From NCBI GenBank assembly GCA_050302175.1, contig JBNLAN010000010.1, forward strand, positions 1 through 64,000: a DNA stretch of 64,000 nt, written 5' to 3'. The notes beneath the pieces are model-generated. The model was given only the letters and a program-made list of their open reading frames with translations. It did not search any database and was not told where the DNA came from. Positions 1 to 8,506 of the stretch are shown here, one piece after another. The stretch's first letter is position 1, and each line of letters opens with the position of its first letter. A program made the translations under genes and the position numbers. This DNA is from JBNLAN01 sp050302175. GTDB lineage: Bacteria > Pseudomonadota > Zetaproteobacteria > Mariprofundales > Mariprofundaceae.

Positions 1-1
1 C

Positions 2-127
2 GATCTTCTGGGTATTTCCGAATCCAACCCGCCCTTCGCCCCGGCCTATGCCAACGTACGGCAGGTGATGCTCGATGCCATCGGCCGCTGGGCCGATGAC
101 GTGCGCAGCGGGGCCTTTCCGAAGTGA
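2..127 (+). CDS. panB: 3-methyl-2-oxobutanoate hydroxymethyltransferase, C-terminal end only
   Basis: This is the last 41 codons of a gene cut by the left window edge, ending with TGA at 125-127. The translation ends in a segment with DLLGIS near the start and DDVRSGAFPK at the end, which matches the C-terminus of PanB proteins (typically DLLG.. and ..V.SG.FP). PanB makes ketopantoate from 2-oxoisovalerate in pantothenate synthesis. The assignment is supported by the 4-base overlap with panC and by panD next in line. The catalytic core lies outside the window. Confidence 0.8.
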   Translation, partial: DLLGISESNPPFAPAYANVRQVMLDAIGRWADDVRSGAFPK

Positions 128-1008
128 AAATCTTCGAATCCCCTGCCGACCTGCGCAACGCCCTGGCCGAATTCCGCGGCAAGGACCGCATCGCCTTCGT
201 GCCGACCTTGGGCTGCCTGCACGAAGGGCACCTGAGCCTGATCCGCACTGCAAAGAAACTCGCCGATATTGTGGTGGTGAGCATCTACGTGAATCCTTTG
301 CAGTTCGGACCGAAAGAAGACTTCGCCGCCTACCCGCGCACCTTCGCCGAAGATGCGGCGCTCTGCGAAGCCGAGGATGTGAACTTCATCTTCAACCCGG
401 CCAACCTCTATCCCGAAGGCGGCCCCAAGGTGAACCTCACGGTGAAGGAGCTGTCCGACAAACTGTGCGGCGCCTCCCGCCCCGGCCATTTTGACGGTGT
501 AGCCACCGTGGTAAACATCCTGTTCAACATCGTGCAGCCCGATATCGCCGTGTTTGGCGAAAAGGATTTCCAGCAACTCGCCATCATCCGCCGCATGGCA
601 AGCGACCTGCATATGCCGGTGGAGATCGTTTGCGCACCCACGCACCGTGAGAGCTCCGGGCTCGCTATGAGCAGCCGCAACCGTTATCTCTCCGGGGCCG
701 AGCGCAAACAGGCCGCAAACCTTTTTGCCGCACTGCTCGAAATGCGCGATGCCGCTGCTACCGGAACCGCAAACGCCAAAGAGCTGGTCGGGCTGGGGCA
801 CCGCAGGCTTGCCGAGGCAGGCATAGAAACCGAATACCTCGAAATCCGTCGCGAAGCTGACCTCGAAACTTGTACGACGCTAAACGACGAACCCACCCGT
901 GCCTTCATTGCCGCCAGAGTCGGCAAGGCGCGGTTGATCGACAATCTTTTGCTCAATGGTTCGGAAATCGGTATTTTCCGGCCTGACGCCACCCTGGGGA
1001 TGCCATGA
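124..1008 (+). CDS. panC: pantothenate synthetase (pantoate--beta-alanine ligase)
   Basis: The 294-residue cytosolic enzyme joins pantoate and beta-alanine with ATP to give pantothenate. Visible family motifs are the HIGH-like HEGHLSLI (about residue 38), the FGEKDFQQL pantoate/ATP loop (about 145), and SSRN (about 190), the KMSKS-equivalent. The length fits the family (about 280-300). The start is a GTG overlapping the panB stop (GTGA), and the stop overlaps the panD start (ATGA), so panB, panC and panD are translationally coupled. One oddity is MPTMG, the usual N-terminal signature, which here reads VPTLG. Confidence 0.97.
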   Translation: MKIFESPADLRNALAEFRGKDRIAFVPTLGCLHEGHLSLIRTAKKLADIVVVSIYVNPLQFGPKEDFAAYPRTFAEDAALCEAEDVNFIFNPANLYPEGGPKVNLTVKELSDKLCGASRPGHFDGVATVVNILFNIVQPDIAVFGEKDFQQLAIIRRMASDLHMPVEIVCAPTHRESSGLAMSSRNRYLSGAERKQAANLFAALLEMRDAAATGTANAKELVGLGHRRLAEAGIETEYLEIRREADLETCTTLNDEPTRAFIAARVGKARLIDNLLLNGSEIGIFRPDATLGMP

Positions 1009-1382
1009 AACTAACCATGCTGAAATCAAAACTGCACCGCGCCACAGTTACGCATGCCGAGCTCGACTACGAGGGCTCCTGCGCCATCGATCAGAATCTG
1101 CTGGAGGCCGCCAATATCCTGCCCTTCGAGCAGTTGCACATCTATAACGTGGCCAACGGTGAGCGCTTCACCACCTACGCGATTACGGCACCAAGGGGCT
1201 CCGGCACCATCGGCGTGAACGGCGCTGCCGCCCACAAGGCGAGCCCGGGCGATCTGCTGATTATCTGCACCTATGCCGAGATGGCGGCAAATGAGGCGGA
1301 GCATTTCAAACCGATGCTGGTCTATGTGGATGGTAACAACGCCATCACCCACACCAGCCACGGACACCTTGCCGCCGTCTGA
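1005..1382 (+). CDS. panD: aspartate 1-decarboxylase proenzyme
   Basis: The 125-residue pyruvoyl enzyme decarboxylates aspartate to beta-alanine, the co-substrate of PanC. The self-cleavage site Gly24-Ser25 sits in YEGSC, and counting from this ATG places it at exactly the canonical position, which supports the start. The TITAPRGSG-like stretch (AITAPRGSG, about 59-67) and YAEM near residue 90 are also typical of PanD. It overlaps panC by 4 bases and completes a contiguous panBCD set. No PanZ-like maturation factor is visible nearby. Confidence 0.96.
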   Translation: MKLTMLKSKLHRATVTHAELDYEGSCAIDQNLLEAANILPFEQLHIYNVANGERFTTYAITAPRGSGTIGVNGAAAHKASPGDLLIICTYAEMAANEAEHFKPMLVYVDGNNAITHTSHGHLAAV

Positions 1383-1950
1383 TGCAGATAGATGCCGCTG
1401 CCCGTGGAGCATGGGCAGCGCGATGTACCGTGCCTACCACGACGAGGAGTGGGGCGTGCCGGTGCACGACGACCGTAAACAGTTCGAATTCCTGATTCTC
1501 GAAGGGGCGCAGGCGGGCCTGAGCTGGAGCACCATTCTCAATAAACGCGAAGGCTACCGCACCGCTTACGACCATTTCGACCCGGAAAAAGTGGCCGCCT
1601 ACGACGATGCGAAGATGGCGGAGTTGCTGGCCAATCCCGGTATCGTGCGCAACCGCCTGAAAGTCGCCGCATCCATCACCAACGCACAACGCTTTCTTGA
1701 AGTGCAACAGGAGTTCGGTTCTTTCAACGAATACATCTGGGGATTTGTGGGCGGAAAACCGATTGTGAATCGATTCGTGAACATGTCTGAAGTGCCCGCC
1801 ACCAGCCCGGAATCGGACGCTCTAAGCAAAGATTTGAAAAAGCGCGGCTTCAAGTTCGTCGGCTCCACCATCATCTACGCCCATATGCAGGCTGCGGGCC
1901 TCGTCAACGACCACCTCACGAGCTGCTTCCGTTATACTGAACTTACATGA
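1369..1950 (+). CDS. tag: DNA-3-methyladenine glycosylase I
   Basis: The 193-residue enzyme excises 3-methyladenine from alkylated DNA. The YRAYHDEEWG and LEGAQAGLSW segments and the C-terminal QAAGLVNDHLTSC (zinc His and Cys) are diagnostic. Tag needs an N-terminal zinc cysteine followed by P/W; here that is RCRCPW at 1390-1407. The first in-frame ATG (1411) lies after this cysteine, so I chose the TTG at 1369, which overlaps panD by 14 bases and gives a family-typical length (E. coli Tag has 187 residues). No clear ribosome binding site is seen, so the exact start is uncertain. The stop overlaps the next start (ATGA). Confidence 0.93.
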   Translation: MPPSDADRCRCPWSMGSAMYRAYHDEEWGVPVHDDRKQFEFLILEGAQAGLSWSTILNKREGYRTAYDHFDPEKVAAYDDAKMAELLANPGIVRNRLKVAASITNAQRFLEVQQEFGSFNEYIWGFVGGKPIVNRFVNMSEVPATSPESDALSKDLKKRGFKFVGSTIIYAHMQAAGLVNDHLTSCFRYTELT

Positions 1951-2471
1951 AACAGACAGGCTTCCCGCCTGTGGCCGACGAAAACGCCATCATCCTTGTG
2001 CTCGGCTCGATGCCGGGTGCGGAATCGCTCAAACAGCAGCAATACTATGCGCATCCACGCAACAGCTTCTGGCCTATGATGGGTGAGTTGTTCGATTTCA
2101 GCCCCGCGCTTCCCTACTCCGACAGACTTGCCGCACTCCGGAAAAATAACATCGCGCTATGGGATGTGGCGCATCAATGCGTTCGCCCGGGCAGCCTGGA
2201 TTCCAATATCCGCGATGCCGAGGCCAACGATTTCGAAGCGTTTTTCAGGACTCATCCGGAGATCAAGATTGTTTTCTTCAATGGTGTAACCGCCGAGCAG
2301 CTCTACCGAAAACTGGTGTTACCGAAACTTCCGGTAGCGCTTCAGCAACTGCCTATGCTGCGCCTCCCCTCCAGCAGCCCGGCACATGCCGGTATGACGG
2401 TAGTTCAGAAGCTGGAACAGTGGCGGGAAGCCCGCCGCAGACGGGATCAGGCGTTGTCAAACAGCCGCTGA
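1947..2471 (+). CDS. uracil-DNA glycosylase superfamily protein, hypoxanthine-DNA glycosylase (family 6) type
   Basis: A 174-residue protein with the UDG-superfamily fold signature: GSMPGAESL (about 21-29), then YYAHPRNSFW (about 34-43), and a C-terminal LPSSSPAH motif. This pattern is typical of family 6 HDG enzymes, which remove deaminated adenine (hypoxanthine) from DNA; a mismatch uracil glycosylase role is possible. It is coupled to tag by an ATGA overlap, giving a two-gene base-excision-repair unit for alkylation and deamination damage. The last 25 bases overlap the convergent fadD-type gene, and the basic tail (REARRRRDQ) is coded in this overlap. Confidence 0.85.
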   Translation: MKQTGFPPVADENAIILVLGSMPGAESLKQQQYYAHPRNSFWPMMGELFDFSPALPYSDRLAALRKNNIALWDVAHQCVRPGSLDSNIRDAEANDFEAFFRTHPEIKIVFFNGVTAEQLYRKLVLPKLPVALQQLPMLRLPSSSPAHAGMTVVQKLEQWREARRRRDQALSNSR

Positions 2472-4225
2472 ATATCGCTCTTGTGCAGTGCCTCGATGCG
2501 CGGGCGCTTCAGTTTCAATGTCGGGGTCAGCAGGCCGTTGTCCTGCGTCCACTCCTCGTTGACGAACATGAAACGCTCCACCTGCATAAAACTCGGCAGA
2601 TCGTGCGTGCTCTCCTGCATACGGGCCAGCAACCAGTCGTGTACATTACTGTTCGTGCGCCAATCGCGAGGAAGCGAACTGCCTTTCTCGCGCTGCCAGA
2701 CTTTCGGAAGCATCTCCTTGTCCGACACAATCAGCGCAGCAGCAAAGGGTTGCCCTTCGCCAACAACCATCGCTTGCAGGATACAGGGATCGTGCGCCAG
2801 ATGCTGCTCGACCAGTGCCGGAGGCACATTCTCGCCATTGGAGAGCACCATGAGCTCCTTCTTGCGGCCGATGATGTAGACAAACCCATCCGCATCGATC
2901 TCGGCGATATCACCGGTATGCAACCACCCTTCAGCATCCACCGCTTCAGCTGTCTCTTCCGGCTTATTCCAGTAGCCCTGCATGACCATCTCACCGCGCG
3001 CGCACAACTCGCCCTCCTCTCCCAGGCGTAGTTCAACGCCGGGAAGGGCAGGGCCGATACTGTCGGGCTTGATGCGCTTCTCGGTGTTTACGGTCAGTAC
3101 AGGTGAGGCTTCGGTCAGGCCGTAACCCGGAAGCACAGTGATATTGGCGGCCAGCAGAAATCTTGCGATAGTCGGGCTGAGTGCCGCTCCTCCCGACACG
3201 AACAGGCGCAGGTTCCCCCCCATTTTTTCGCGCAACTTCTCGTTCACCAGATGATCCAGCAACTTCCATAGCAAGCGTGTCAGCATGCCTAAATCCCTGC
3301 CATGCTGTCGCAGCGCGAAGCGCTCGGCACCAATGGCCTGCGCCTGCCCGAACAGCCAGCGCTTAACCGCCGGCCCCTGCTGCACCTTCTCGTGCACACC
3401 GGCATAGATTTTTTCGTACAGCCGCGGCACCGAAATCATGACGGTGGGCTTCACCTCCGGCATATCGCGCATCAGGGTGGTCACATCCTCGGCATAGGCG
3501 ATCTCACTGCCGCTGGCCACCGCCAGAAAGTGGCCGACGGTACGCTCGAATGCATGCGAGAGCGGCAGAAAGGAGAGAAAAATATCGCTCGGGAAGATCG
3601 GCACGCCGCCGAGCCCCGCCTCCACATCCGAAAGCAGGTTGCCGTGCGTAAGCATCACGCCCTTGGGATTGCCGGTGGTGCCGGAGGTATAGATCAGCGT
3701 AGCCAGCTTATCGCGGTCGCCACTGCAAACAGCATCCCTGCCATCCCAGCTGCTATCTTGCGAGATTGATTCGAGCGTCGTCTCCGCATCTCCGAAAAAA
3801 GGAATATCCGGAATATCGAGCCCGGACAACTTCTCCTGCTGTGTCGGCTCCACCAACACCAGCTTGCAACCCGAATCCTCCAATACGTAGTGCACCGCTT
3901 CCAGCGGATCGGTAAAATAGGCAGGAACTGTCACTGCACCGAGCGATAAAATCGCGAAATCGGCCATCAGCCAGTGGGGCGAGTTATGTCCGAGGATACC
4001 GACGCGGTCGCCCGGATGAACGCCCTGACTCTGCAGCCATGCCGCAATGCGGAGCACCCGCTTCTGTACTTCGCCCCGTGTCAGCGAATGCCATCTGCCA
4101 TCCTCACTGCGATACCGCAGCATCGGCTTTCCACCCCATGCGGCAGGAGACGCAAACAACAGATCGGACAAGTTGCCTGCCCTGTTTGCCATATCCAGAC
4201 CCATGCAAGCAGGCTTCCTACTCAT
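2447..4225 (-). CDS. fadD: long-chain fatty-acid--CoA ligase (AMP-forming)
   Basis: A 592-residue acyl-CoA synthetase of the ANL superfamily. The P-loop-like YTSGTTGNPKGV (about 178-189), the GYGLTEASP motif (about 365) and the HTGDIAEID and GRKKEL motifs near the C-terminal domain boundary are all intact. The length and the LSFLPLSHAFER segment place it with FAA1/FadD15-type long-chain ligases. It activates fatty acids for the FadJ/FadI pair encoded directly upstream. The ATG at 4225 has GGAG six bases before it and overlaps the fadJ stop by 8 bases. No membrane segment is seen; a peripheral inner-membrane location is inferred. Confidence 0.93.
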   Translation of the reverse strand: MSRKPACMGLDMANRAGNLSDLLFASPAAWGGKPMLRYRSEDGRWHSLTRGEVQKRVLRIAAWLQSQGVHPGDRVGILGHNSPHWLMADFAILSLGAVTVPAYFTDPLEAVHYVLEDSGCKLVLVEPTQQEKLSGLDIPDIPFFGDAETTLESISQDSSWDGRDAVCSGDRDKLATLIYTSGTTGNPKGVMLTHGNLLSDVEAGLGGVPIFPSDIFLSFLPLSHAFERTVGHFLAVASGSEIAYAEDVTTLMRDMPEVKPTVMISVPRLYEKIYAGVHEKVQQGPAVKRWLFGQAQAIGAERFALRQHGRDLGMLTRLLWKLLDHLVNEKLREKMGGNLRLFVSGGAALSPTIARFLLAANITVLPGYGLTEASPVLTVNTEKRIKPDSIGPALPGVELRLGEEGELCARGEMVMQGYWNKPEETAEAVDAEGWLHTGDIAEIDADGFVYIIGRKKELMVLSNGENVPPALVEQHLAHDPCILQAMVVGEGQPFAAALIVSDKEMLPKVWQREKGSSLPRDWRTNSNVHDWLLARMQESTHDLPSFMQVERFMFVNEEWTQDNGLLTPTLKLKRPRIEALHKSDIQRLFDNA

Positions 4226-6266
4226 ACAACACTCCGATATTCGAAGGCGCCTTCAAACCATGATCGCCCAACGTCGTAGCTAATCCCTTTTTGTCCCGCT
4301 CGGAAAAATGGCGCAGCAGGCCGCCACGGAATGGAGGGAACCCGATACCGTATATCATCGCCGCATCCAGATGCTCGGATGTGTCCACCACCTTCTCTTT
4401 CAGACATTTCAGTGCCTCAACAAGCATCGGTAGCAGACAGGCATCGACAATCTCCCGGTCGGTCATCGGCTCGACCGAATGAGCCGCTTTTAGATGCTCG
4501 CTCAACTTGGGGTTGATAACAGTGCGTTTGCCTTTTTCATATTTATAAAAACCAGCGCCACTCTTCTCGCCCAGTAACCCGCCATCCACCATCTCGGCAA
4601 ACCACCCCGGCATAACAAACGCCTTGCCGAATGCCTTATTCAGATGCTCACCGACATGCTGGCATATATCGAGCCCCACCCGATCAGCCAGCTCAATCGC
4701 ACCCATCGGCATGCCGAAGTTTTTCAATGCGCCATCCACATGTTCCGGTTTCTGTCCTGCCTCGATCAAATTCAGGGCTGCCACCATGTACGGCATCAGA
4801 CAGCGGTTGACCAGAAAACCGGGGGAGTCGGATACCACCACCGGAAACTTACCCCAGCTCACACAGAGTGCTGCTGTGGTGTTCACTGTGCTGGCGCTGG
4901 TTTTACCGCCTGCGATCACCTCAACCAGCGGCATTTTCGGCGCCGGATTGAAAAAGTGCATGCCTGCCATGCGTTCCGGATACCTGGCATGCTTTTGCAT
5001 TTCACTGACCGAAAGCGAAGAGGTGTTGGTCAGAAGTAGTGCATCCTTGCCGACTTTCTCTTCAACCTCTTCCCACAGCTTCTGTTTCACCTGCATGGTT
5101 TCGAGCACCGCCTCAATCACCACCTGTACTTTTTTCAAGTGCCCTGACGACAGTGCAGGACGAATGCGCTGCATGCGCTTCGCATCGCGCCGGGCAAACC
5201 TGGAGAGGTGCTTCATGCCCTGCCCAAGTGCGGCTTCTGAAATATCGTGCATATCAACTTCGCAACGCCTAGCCGCCACCCAGGCAATACCGCCCCCCAT
5301 CACGCCTGCGCCAAAAACGGCAGCATGATCAATCTCATCGGCTGCCTTTTTGCCATCCTGTACCGCTTGCTGTTTTTTCAGCGATTCACCCAGCCTGAAA
5401 ACGCGGATCAGATTTTTACAGGTCGGAGTCACGGCCATACGACCAAGCGACTCCGCCTCCAGTGCATATGCTTGCCCGTCGGACATGCCGACGATCTCGG
5501 AAAGCAGCTTCAGCGCGGCTGGAATGGCCGGATAGGCCTGCTCAATATCAAGATGTTTGAAACGCGCCAACACTCTCTTCTGTACCATGGCGAAAAACAG
5601 CTGCTTAACTGGCCAGAGGCGCACCCAGAACGGTTTGGCAACATGCTTCACCTTACCCTTCCCGGCAAGGAACCCGATCGCCTCTTCTATCTGCTCCGGA
5701 TGACAACTGATGGCAGAAAGTCCAAGCCTTCTGGCCTTACGGGCATCCACGCCACTCCCGGACATAATCATCTCAATCGCCTTAATCCACCCCACCCGCT
5801 TGGGCAGCCGCACACAGCCACCAAACCCCGGATGAATGCCGATCTTGATCTCCGGCAGCGCCAATAATGTTTTGTCGCCATACACGCCAACAATGTGATC
5901 GCAGGCCAAGGCAATCTCCAACCCGCCACCCATACAAGAGCCATTGACGACGGCAATGGAAGTACTGCTCAAATCCTCGATGCGACGACACAGCGACTGC
6001 CCGCGCTCGGCCAGTCGTTGCGCCTCCTCGGCATCGCGCACTGCGGCAATCACGTCGAGATCGGCTCCGGCGATAAAGCACCCCGGCATATCACTCTCGA
6101 GTACGAGCACATCAGGAGTATCCTTCTCCAGCGCATCAATATGCGCCTCGAGCTGCTGCATGCATGCAGCATCCAGCACATTTACCGACTTATCGGTACG
6201 GGCAAACCGCAACCGGGCAAGAGCCTGCTCACCTGCCTTTTCGCGTATCAGCTTTACGACTTCCAT
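4218..6266 (-). CDS. fadJ: bifunctional enoyl-CoA hydratase / 3-hydroxyacyl-CoA dehydrogenase (FadJ/FadB alpha subunit)
   Basis: A 682-residue fusion. The N-terminal crotonase half has the oxyanion-hole segment NGSCMGGGLEIALACDH (about 108-124) and ALPEIKIGIHPGFGG with the second catalytic Glu. The C-terminal half has the NAD-binding GAGVMGGGIA (about 315), the catalytic-His segment GMHFFNPAPKMPLVE (about 440), and a second dehydrogenase-C domain ending in a GIGFPPFRGG motif. It hydrates enoyl-CoA and oxidises the 3-hydroxyacyl-CoA, pairing with the thiolase encoded upstream (13-base overlap). It is somewhat shorter than E. coli FadJ (714) and FadB (729). The start has the GGGAG Shine-Dalgarno. 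Confidence 0.93.
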   Translation of the reverse strand: MEVVKLIREKAGEQALARLRFARTDKSVNVLDAACMQQLEAHIDALEKDTPDVLVLESDMPGCFIAGADLDVIAAVRDAEEAQRLAERGQSLCRRIEDLSSTSIAVVNGSCMGGGLEIALACDHIVGVYGDKTLLALPEIKIGIHPGFGGCVRLPKRVGWIKAIEMIMSGSGVDARKARRLGLSAISCHPEQIEEAIGFLAGKGKVKHVAKPFWVRLWPVKQLFFAMVQKRVLARFKHLDIEQAYPAIPAALKLLSEIVGMSDGQAYALEAESLGRMAVTPTCKNLIRVFRLGESLKKQQAVQDGKKAADEIDHAAVFGAGVMGGGIAWVAARRCEVDMHDISEAALGQGMKHLSRFARRDAKRMQRIRPALSSGHLKKVQVVIEAVLETMQVKQKLWEEVEEKVGKDALLLTNTSSLSVSEMQKHARYPERMAGMHFFNPAPKMPLVEVIAGGKTSASTVNTTAALCVSWGKFPVVVSDSPGFLVNRCLMPYMVAALNLIEAGQKPEHVDGALKNFGMPMGAIELADRVGLDICQHVGEHLNKAFGKAFVMPGWFAEMVDGGLLGEKSGAGFYKYEKGKRTVINPKLSEHLKAAHSVEPMTDREIVDACLLPMLVEALKCLKEKVVDTSEHLDAAMIYGIGFPPFRGGLLRHFSERDKKGLATTLGDHGLKAPSNIGVLYE

Positions 6267-7561
6267 GGTTCACTCCCTACCAGAGTAGCACCGCCCTGCC
6301 CTCCGCCGATACATAACGTGGCAAGACCCAGCCCACCCTTCGTATCGCGTCTGAGTTGGCGTAACAAGGTCAGAATCAAACGTGCGCCGGACATACCGAC
6401 GGGATGGCCGAGTGCAACAGCGCCGCCATGCACATTCAGTTTATCCTGAGAGGGGGCACCCATCGCCTTGGACAGTCCCAATGCCGTGCTGCAGAAATGT
6501 TTTGAGTCCATCGCCTTCAGGCAGGCTAACACCTGAGAGGCAAAGGCTTCGTTGATCTCGACGCGCGCCAGCTCCTTCATCGTCAGGTCGTAGGTCGACA
6601 GCAGCTTATGGCTTGCATAGACCGGACCCAGCCCCATACGAGCCGGATCGCAACCGGCATACGCCCAATCATGCATGTAGCCTAGAATCGGCCACCCTTC
6701 TGCCTCGGCCTTCTCCCGATGTGTCACGATCAGCATGGCGGCGCCGTCCGTAATTTGCGAGCTGTTACCGGCAGTCACCGTACCCAGCGGCCTTTCAAAT
6801 ACGGGCTTGAGTTTTCCGAGCGCCTCCATGTTTTGGCCGGCCCGAATGCCTTCATCGCGATGTACGGGGGCATAGCCAGGCGGCGGAAATACATGCATCA
6901 CCTCATCTTCGTACCAGCCAGCATCCCATGCAGCTTCGGCGCGGTTGTGACTCTCCATGGAAAACTGATCCTGCTCGGTACGGCTAATGCCATACTCGCG
7001 CGCCAATACTTCGGCGGTCTGTCCCATGTTCAGGTTAACCGTAGGGTCGGTAAGCCCCTCCAGCAAACCGATACGCGGCCGCCACGGCGCTTTCAGAATA
7101 TTCAGCGCGGCTTTCAATCGATTGGGAATACCCTTCGCTCGCGGCCAGTCGGCCATCGCGGCACGAAACTGATCGTGGAACAACAACGGTGCATGTGTCA
7201 TCGACTCCACACCACCCGCTAGCACCACCTCCGCACGCCCCAACAGAATCTTTTCGGCAGCATCGGTAAGTGCCTGCATGCCGGAGGCACAGTTGCGATG
7301 TACAGTATGCGCGGGCACAGCCCGCGGGATGCGCGCATTCAATGCGATCACACGCGCAATATTGGCAGCATCAACGGGCTGAATAACATTACCGATCACA
7401 ACATGATCGAGATCGGTGGCAGAGACAACAGACCGGGCTAAAAGTTCGCGCGCCGCCAGCACCCCAAGCTCAACTGCACCCAGCCCTGAAAAATAACCGC
7501 TGGCTTTGCCGAGTGGCGTGCGTATTCCGTCTACGATCACAATTTCGCGTTTGTTCGTCAT
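6254..7561 (-). CDS. fadI: acetyl-CoA C-acyltransferase (beta-oxidation thiolase)
   Basis: The 435-residue thiolase cleaves 3-ketoacyl-CoA as the beta subunit of the trifunctional complex. The nucleophilic Cys lies in HRNCASGMQAL (about 95), NEAFA and GGAVALGHPVGMSGAR give the second active-site region, and CIGGGQGGA near the C-terminus carries the acid/base Cys. I start it at the ATG of MTNKRE because AGGAGG lies about 5 bases upstream; a longer in-frame extension has no such signal. The length and the long insertion after the nucleophile match FadI (436) better than FadA (387). First gene of the fadI-fadJ-fadD operon. Confidence 0.93.
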   Translation of the reverse strand: MTNKREIVIVDGIRTPLGKASGYFSGLGAVELGVLAARELLARSVVSATDLDHVVIGNVIQPVDAANIARVIALNARIPRAVPAHTVHRNCASGMQALTDAAEKILLGRAEVVLAGGVESMTHAPLLFHDQFRAAMADWPRAKGIPNRLKAALNILKAPWRPRIGLLEGLTDPTVNLNMGQTAEVLAREYGISRTEQDQFSMESHNRAEAAWDAGWYEDEVMHVFPPPGYAPVHRDEGIRAGQNMEALGKLKPVFERPLGTVTAGNSSQITDGAAMLIVTHREKAEAEGWPILGYMHDWAYAGCDPARMGLGPVYASHKLLSTYDLTMKELARVEINEAFASQVLACLKAMDSKHFCSTALGLSKAMGAPSQDKLNVHGGAVALGHPVGMSGARLILTLLRQLRRDTKGGLGLATLCIGGGQGGATLVGSEPWKS

Positions 7562-7651
7562 CCGGCCTCCTGCCGTGGAATCCCCGCTATACAAATCCAT
7601 GCAAAACCGGGAAATTACACAAGGATTCCTCTGTGTGGATGTAGCCCAATA

Positions 7652-7665
7652 TGCGGAAAACCGCA
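7652..7665. promoter_or_regulatory. perfect inverted repeat upstream of the fadI operon
   Basis: TGCGG-AAAA-CCGCA is a perfect 5-bp inverted repeat lying about 90 bases upstream of the fadI start in the 190-base gap to the cytochrome gene. On the minus strand a weak -35-like TTGCGG overlaps it. It could be an operator for a fatty-acid regulator or a short hairpin. The rest of the gap (7562-7753) shows no coding sequence. Confidence 0.25.
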
Positions 7666-7753
7666 AGGCAAGTCGATGCTTTTTTCGCCTGGTCTGTGTT
7701 GTGAAAATGCGAAGCCCGCGCTATGGCGAGCTCCGGGATCCAAATCAAGAGCA

Positions 7754-8437
7754 TTACTTTAAAGTTTTTAGGTAATCGATCAGCGCTTTGCGATCCTCGG
7801 CTTTATTGAGCCCGTTGAAATTCATACTCGTATTCGATTTCACAGCCTTCGGATTCCTTAACCATTGCTCAAGAGCTTTCTCATCCCACTTGGCAAAAGG
7901 CACCCCCTCGATACTGGGAGCTTTCCCATACAGCCCGAATAACGGAGGGCCAACCTTCTTGCGCTTGTCGGCACTCAGATCGTGGCAAGCGTAGCAGCGG
8001 CGAATCTGCTTGGGCGGAGAAGATGCCGTTGCGCTGACATTTTTCGAAGCGGTAGACTTAGAAGGTATCGAGTCGGGGCGATCATACGGCGAAGGAATGG
8101 TGCGCATATAGGCAATGACATCGGCAATCTGCTGATCATCCAGTGGCATACGCATCATTTCAGTCTTGGGTAGGATATCCTTGGGGCTCTTCAGCCACTC
8201 GGTCATGCGCGCATCATCCAGTACACCCAGACCAATAGCCGACTCCGCATCCATAATGCCCCGAAGATCAAGGCCCGCCTTGAATTGATAAGTATGCGCA
8301 TCGGGATGGGTTAAATCCTTATGGCAGATCATGCAATATGTTTTGTATACGAAATATCCTTTTTCGGCATCACCTGCCGCCAAGGCCGAACTGCTCATCA
8401 CAAGCACTGCAAAAACCAGCAAAGTCAAACGATACAT
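7754..8437 (-). CDS. periplasmic dihaem cytochrome c
   Basis: A 227-residue protein with a Sec signal peptide (MYRLTLLVFAVLVM..ALA, cleavage about residue 20) and two class-I c-type haem domains. Haem motifs are CMICH (about 35-39) and CYACH (about 149-153), with candidate Met ligands in EMMRMPLDDQQ and TSMNFNGL. The domains are joined by a Ser/Pro/Ala-rich linker (about 118-142). It probably carries electrons in the periplasm; the partner is unknown. It follows dapB by 69 bases and has its own promoter-like sequence there, so it may be expressed apart from the heat-shock operon. Confidence 0.9.
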   Translation of the reverse strand: MYRLTLLVFAVLVMSSSALAAGDAEKGYFVYKTYCMICHKDLTHPDAHTYQFKAGLDLRGIMDAESAIGLGVLDDARMTEWLKSPKDILPKTEMMRMPLDDQQIADVIAYMRTIPSPYDRPDSIPSKSTASKNVSATASSPPKQIRRCYACHDLSADKRKKVGPPLFGLYGKAPSIEGVPFAKWDEKALEQWLRNPKAVKSNTSMNFNGLNKAEDRKALIDYLKTLK

Positions 8438-8466
8438 GCAACACCCCCATTCCGTGCACCTGCCCT

Positions 8467-8496
8467 TTTATAGCTTAAACAGGCCGAGAAATGCAA
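8467..8496 (-). promoter_or_regulatory. sigma-70-like promoter for the dihaem cytochrome gene
   Basis: Read on the minus strand, TTGCAT (8496-8491) and TATAAA (8472-8467) are separated by 18 bases, about 30 bases before the cytochrome ATG at 8437. The two hexamers match the sigma-70 consensus well. It lies in the only non-coding gap between dapB and the cytochrome gene. Confidence 0.5.
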
Positions 8497-8506
8497 CTAT
8501 CGCTAA

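Noticed and set aside
46..801. 251-codon open frame on the - strand opposite panC
   Set aside because: Shadow of panC; no homology or start signal, and panC has all its motifs.
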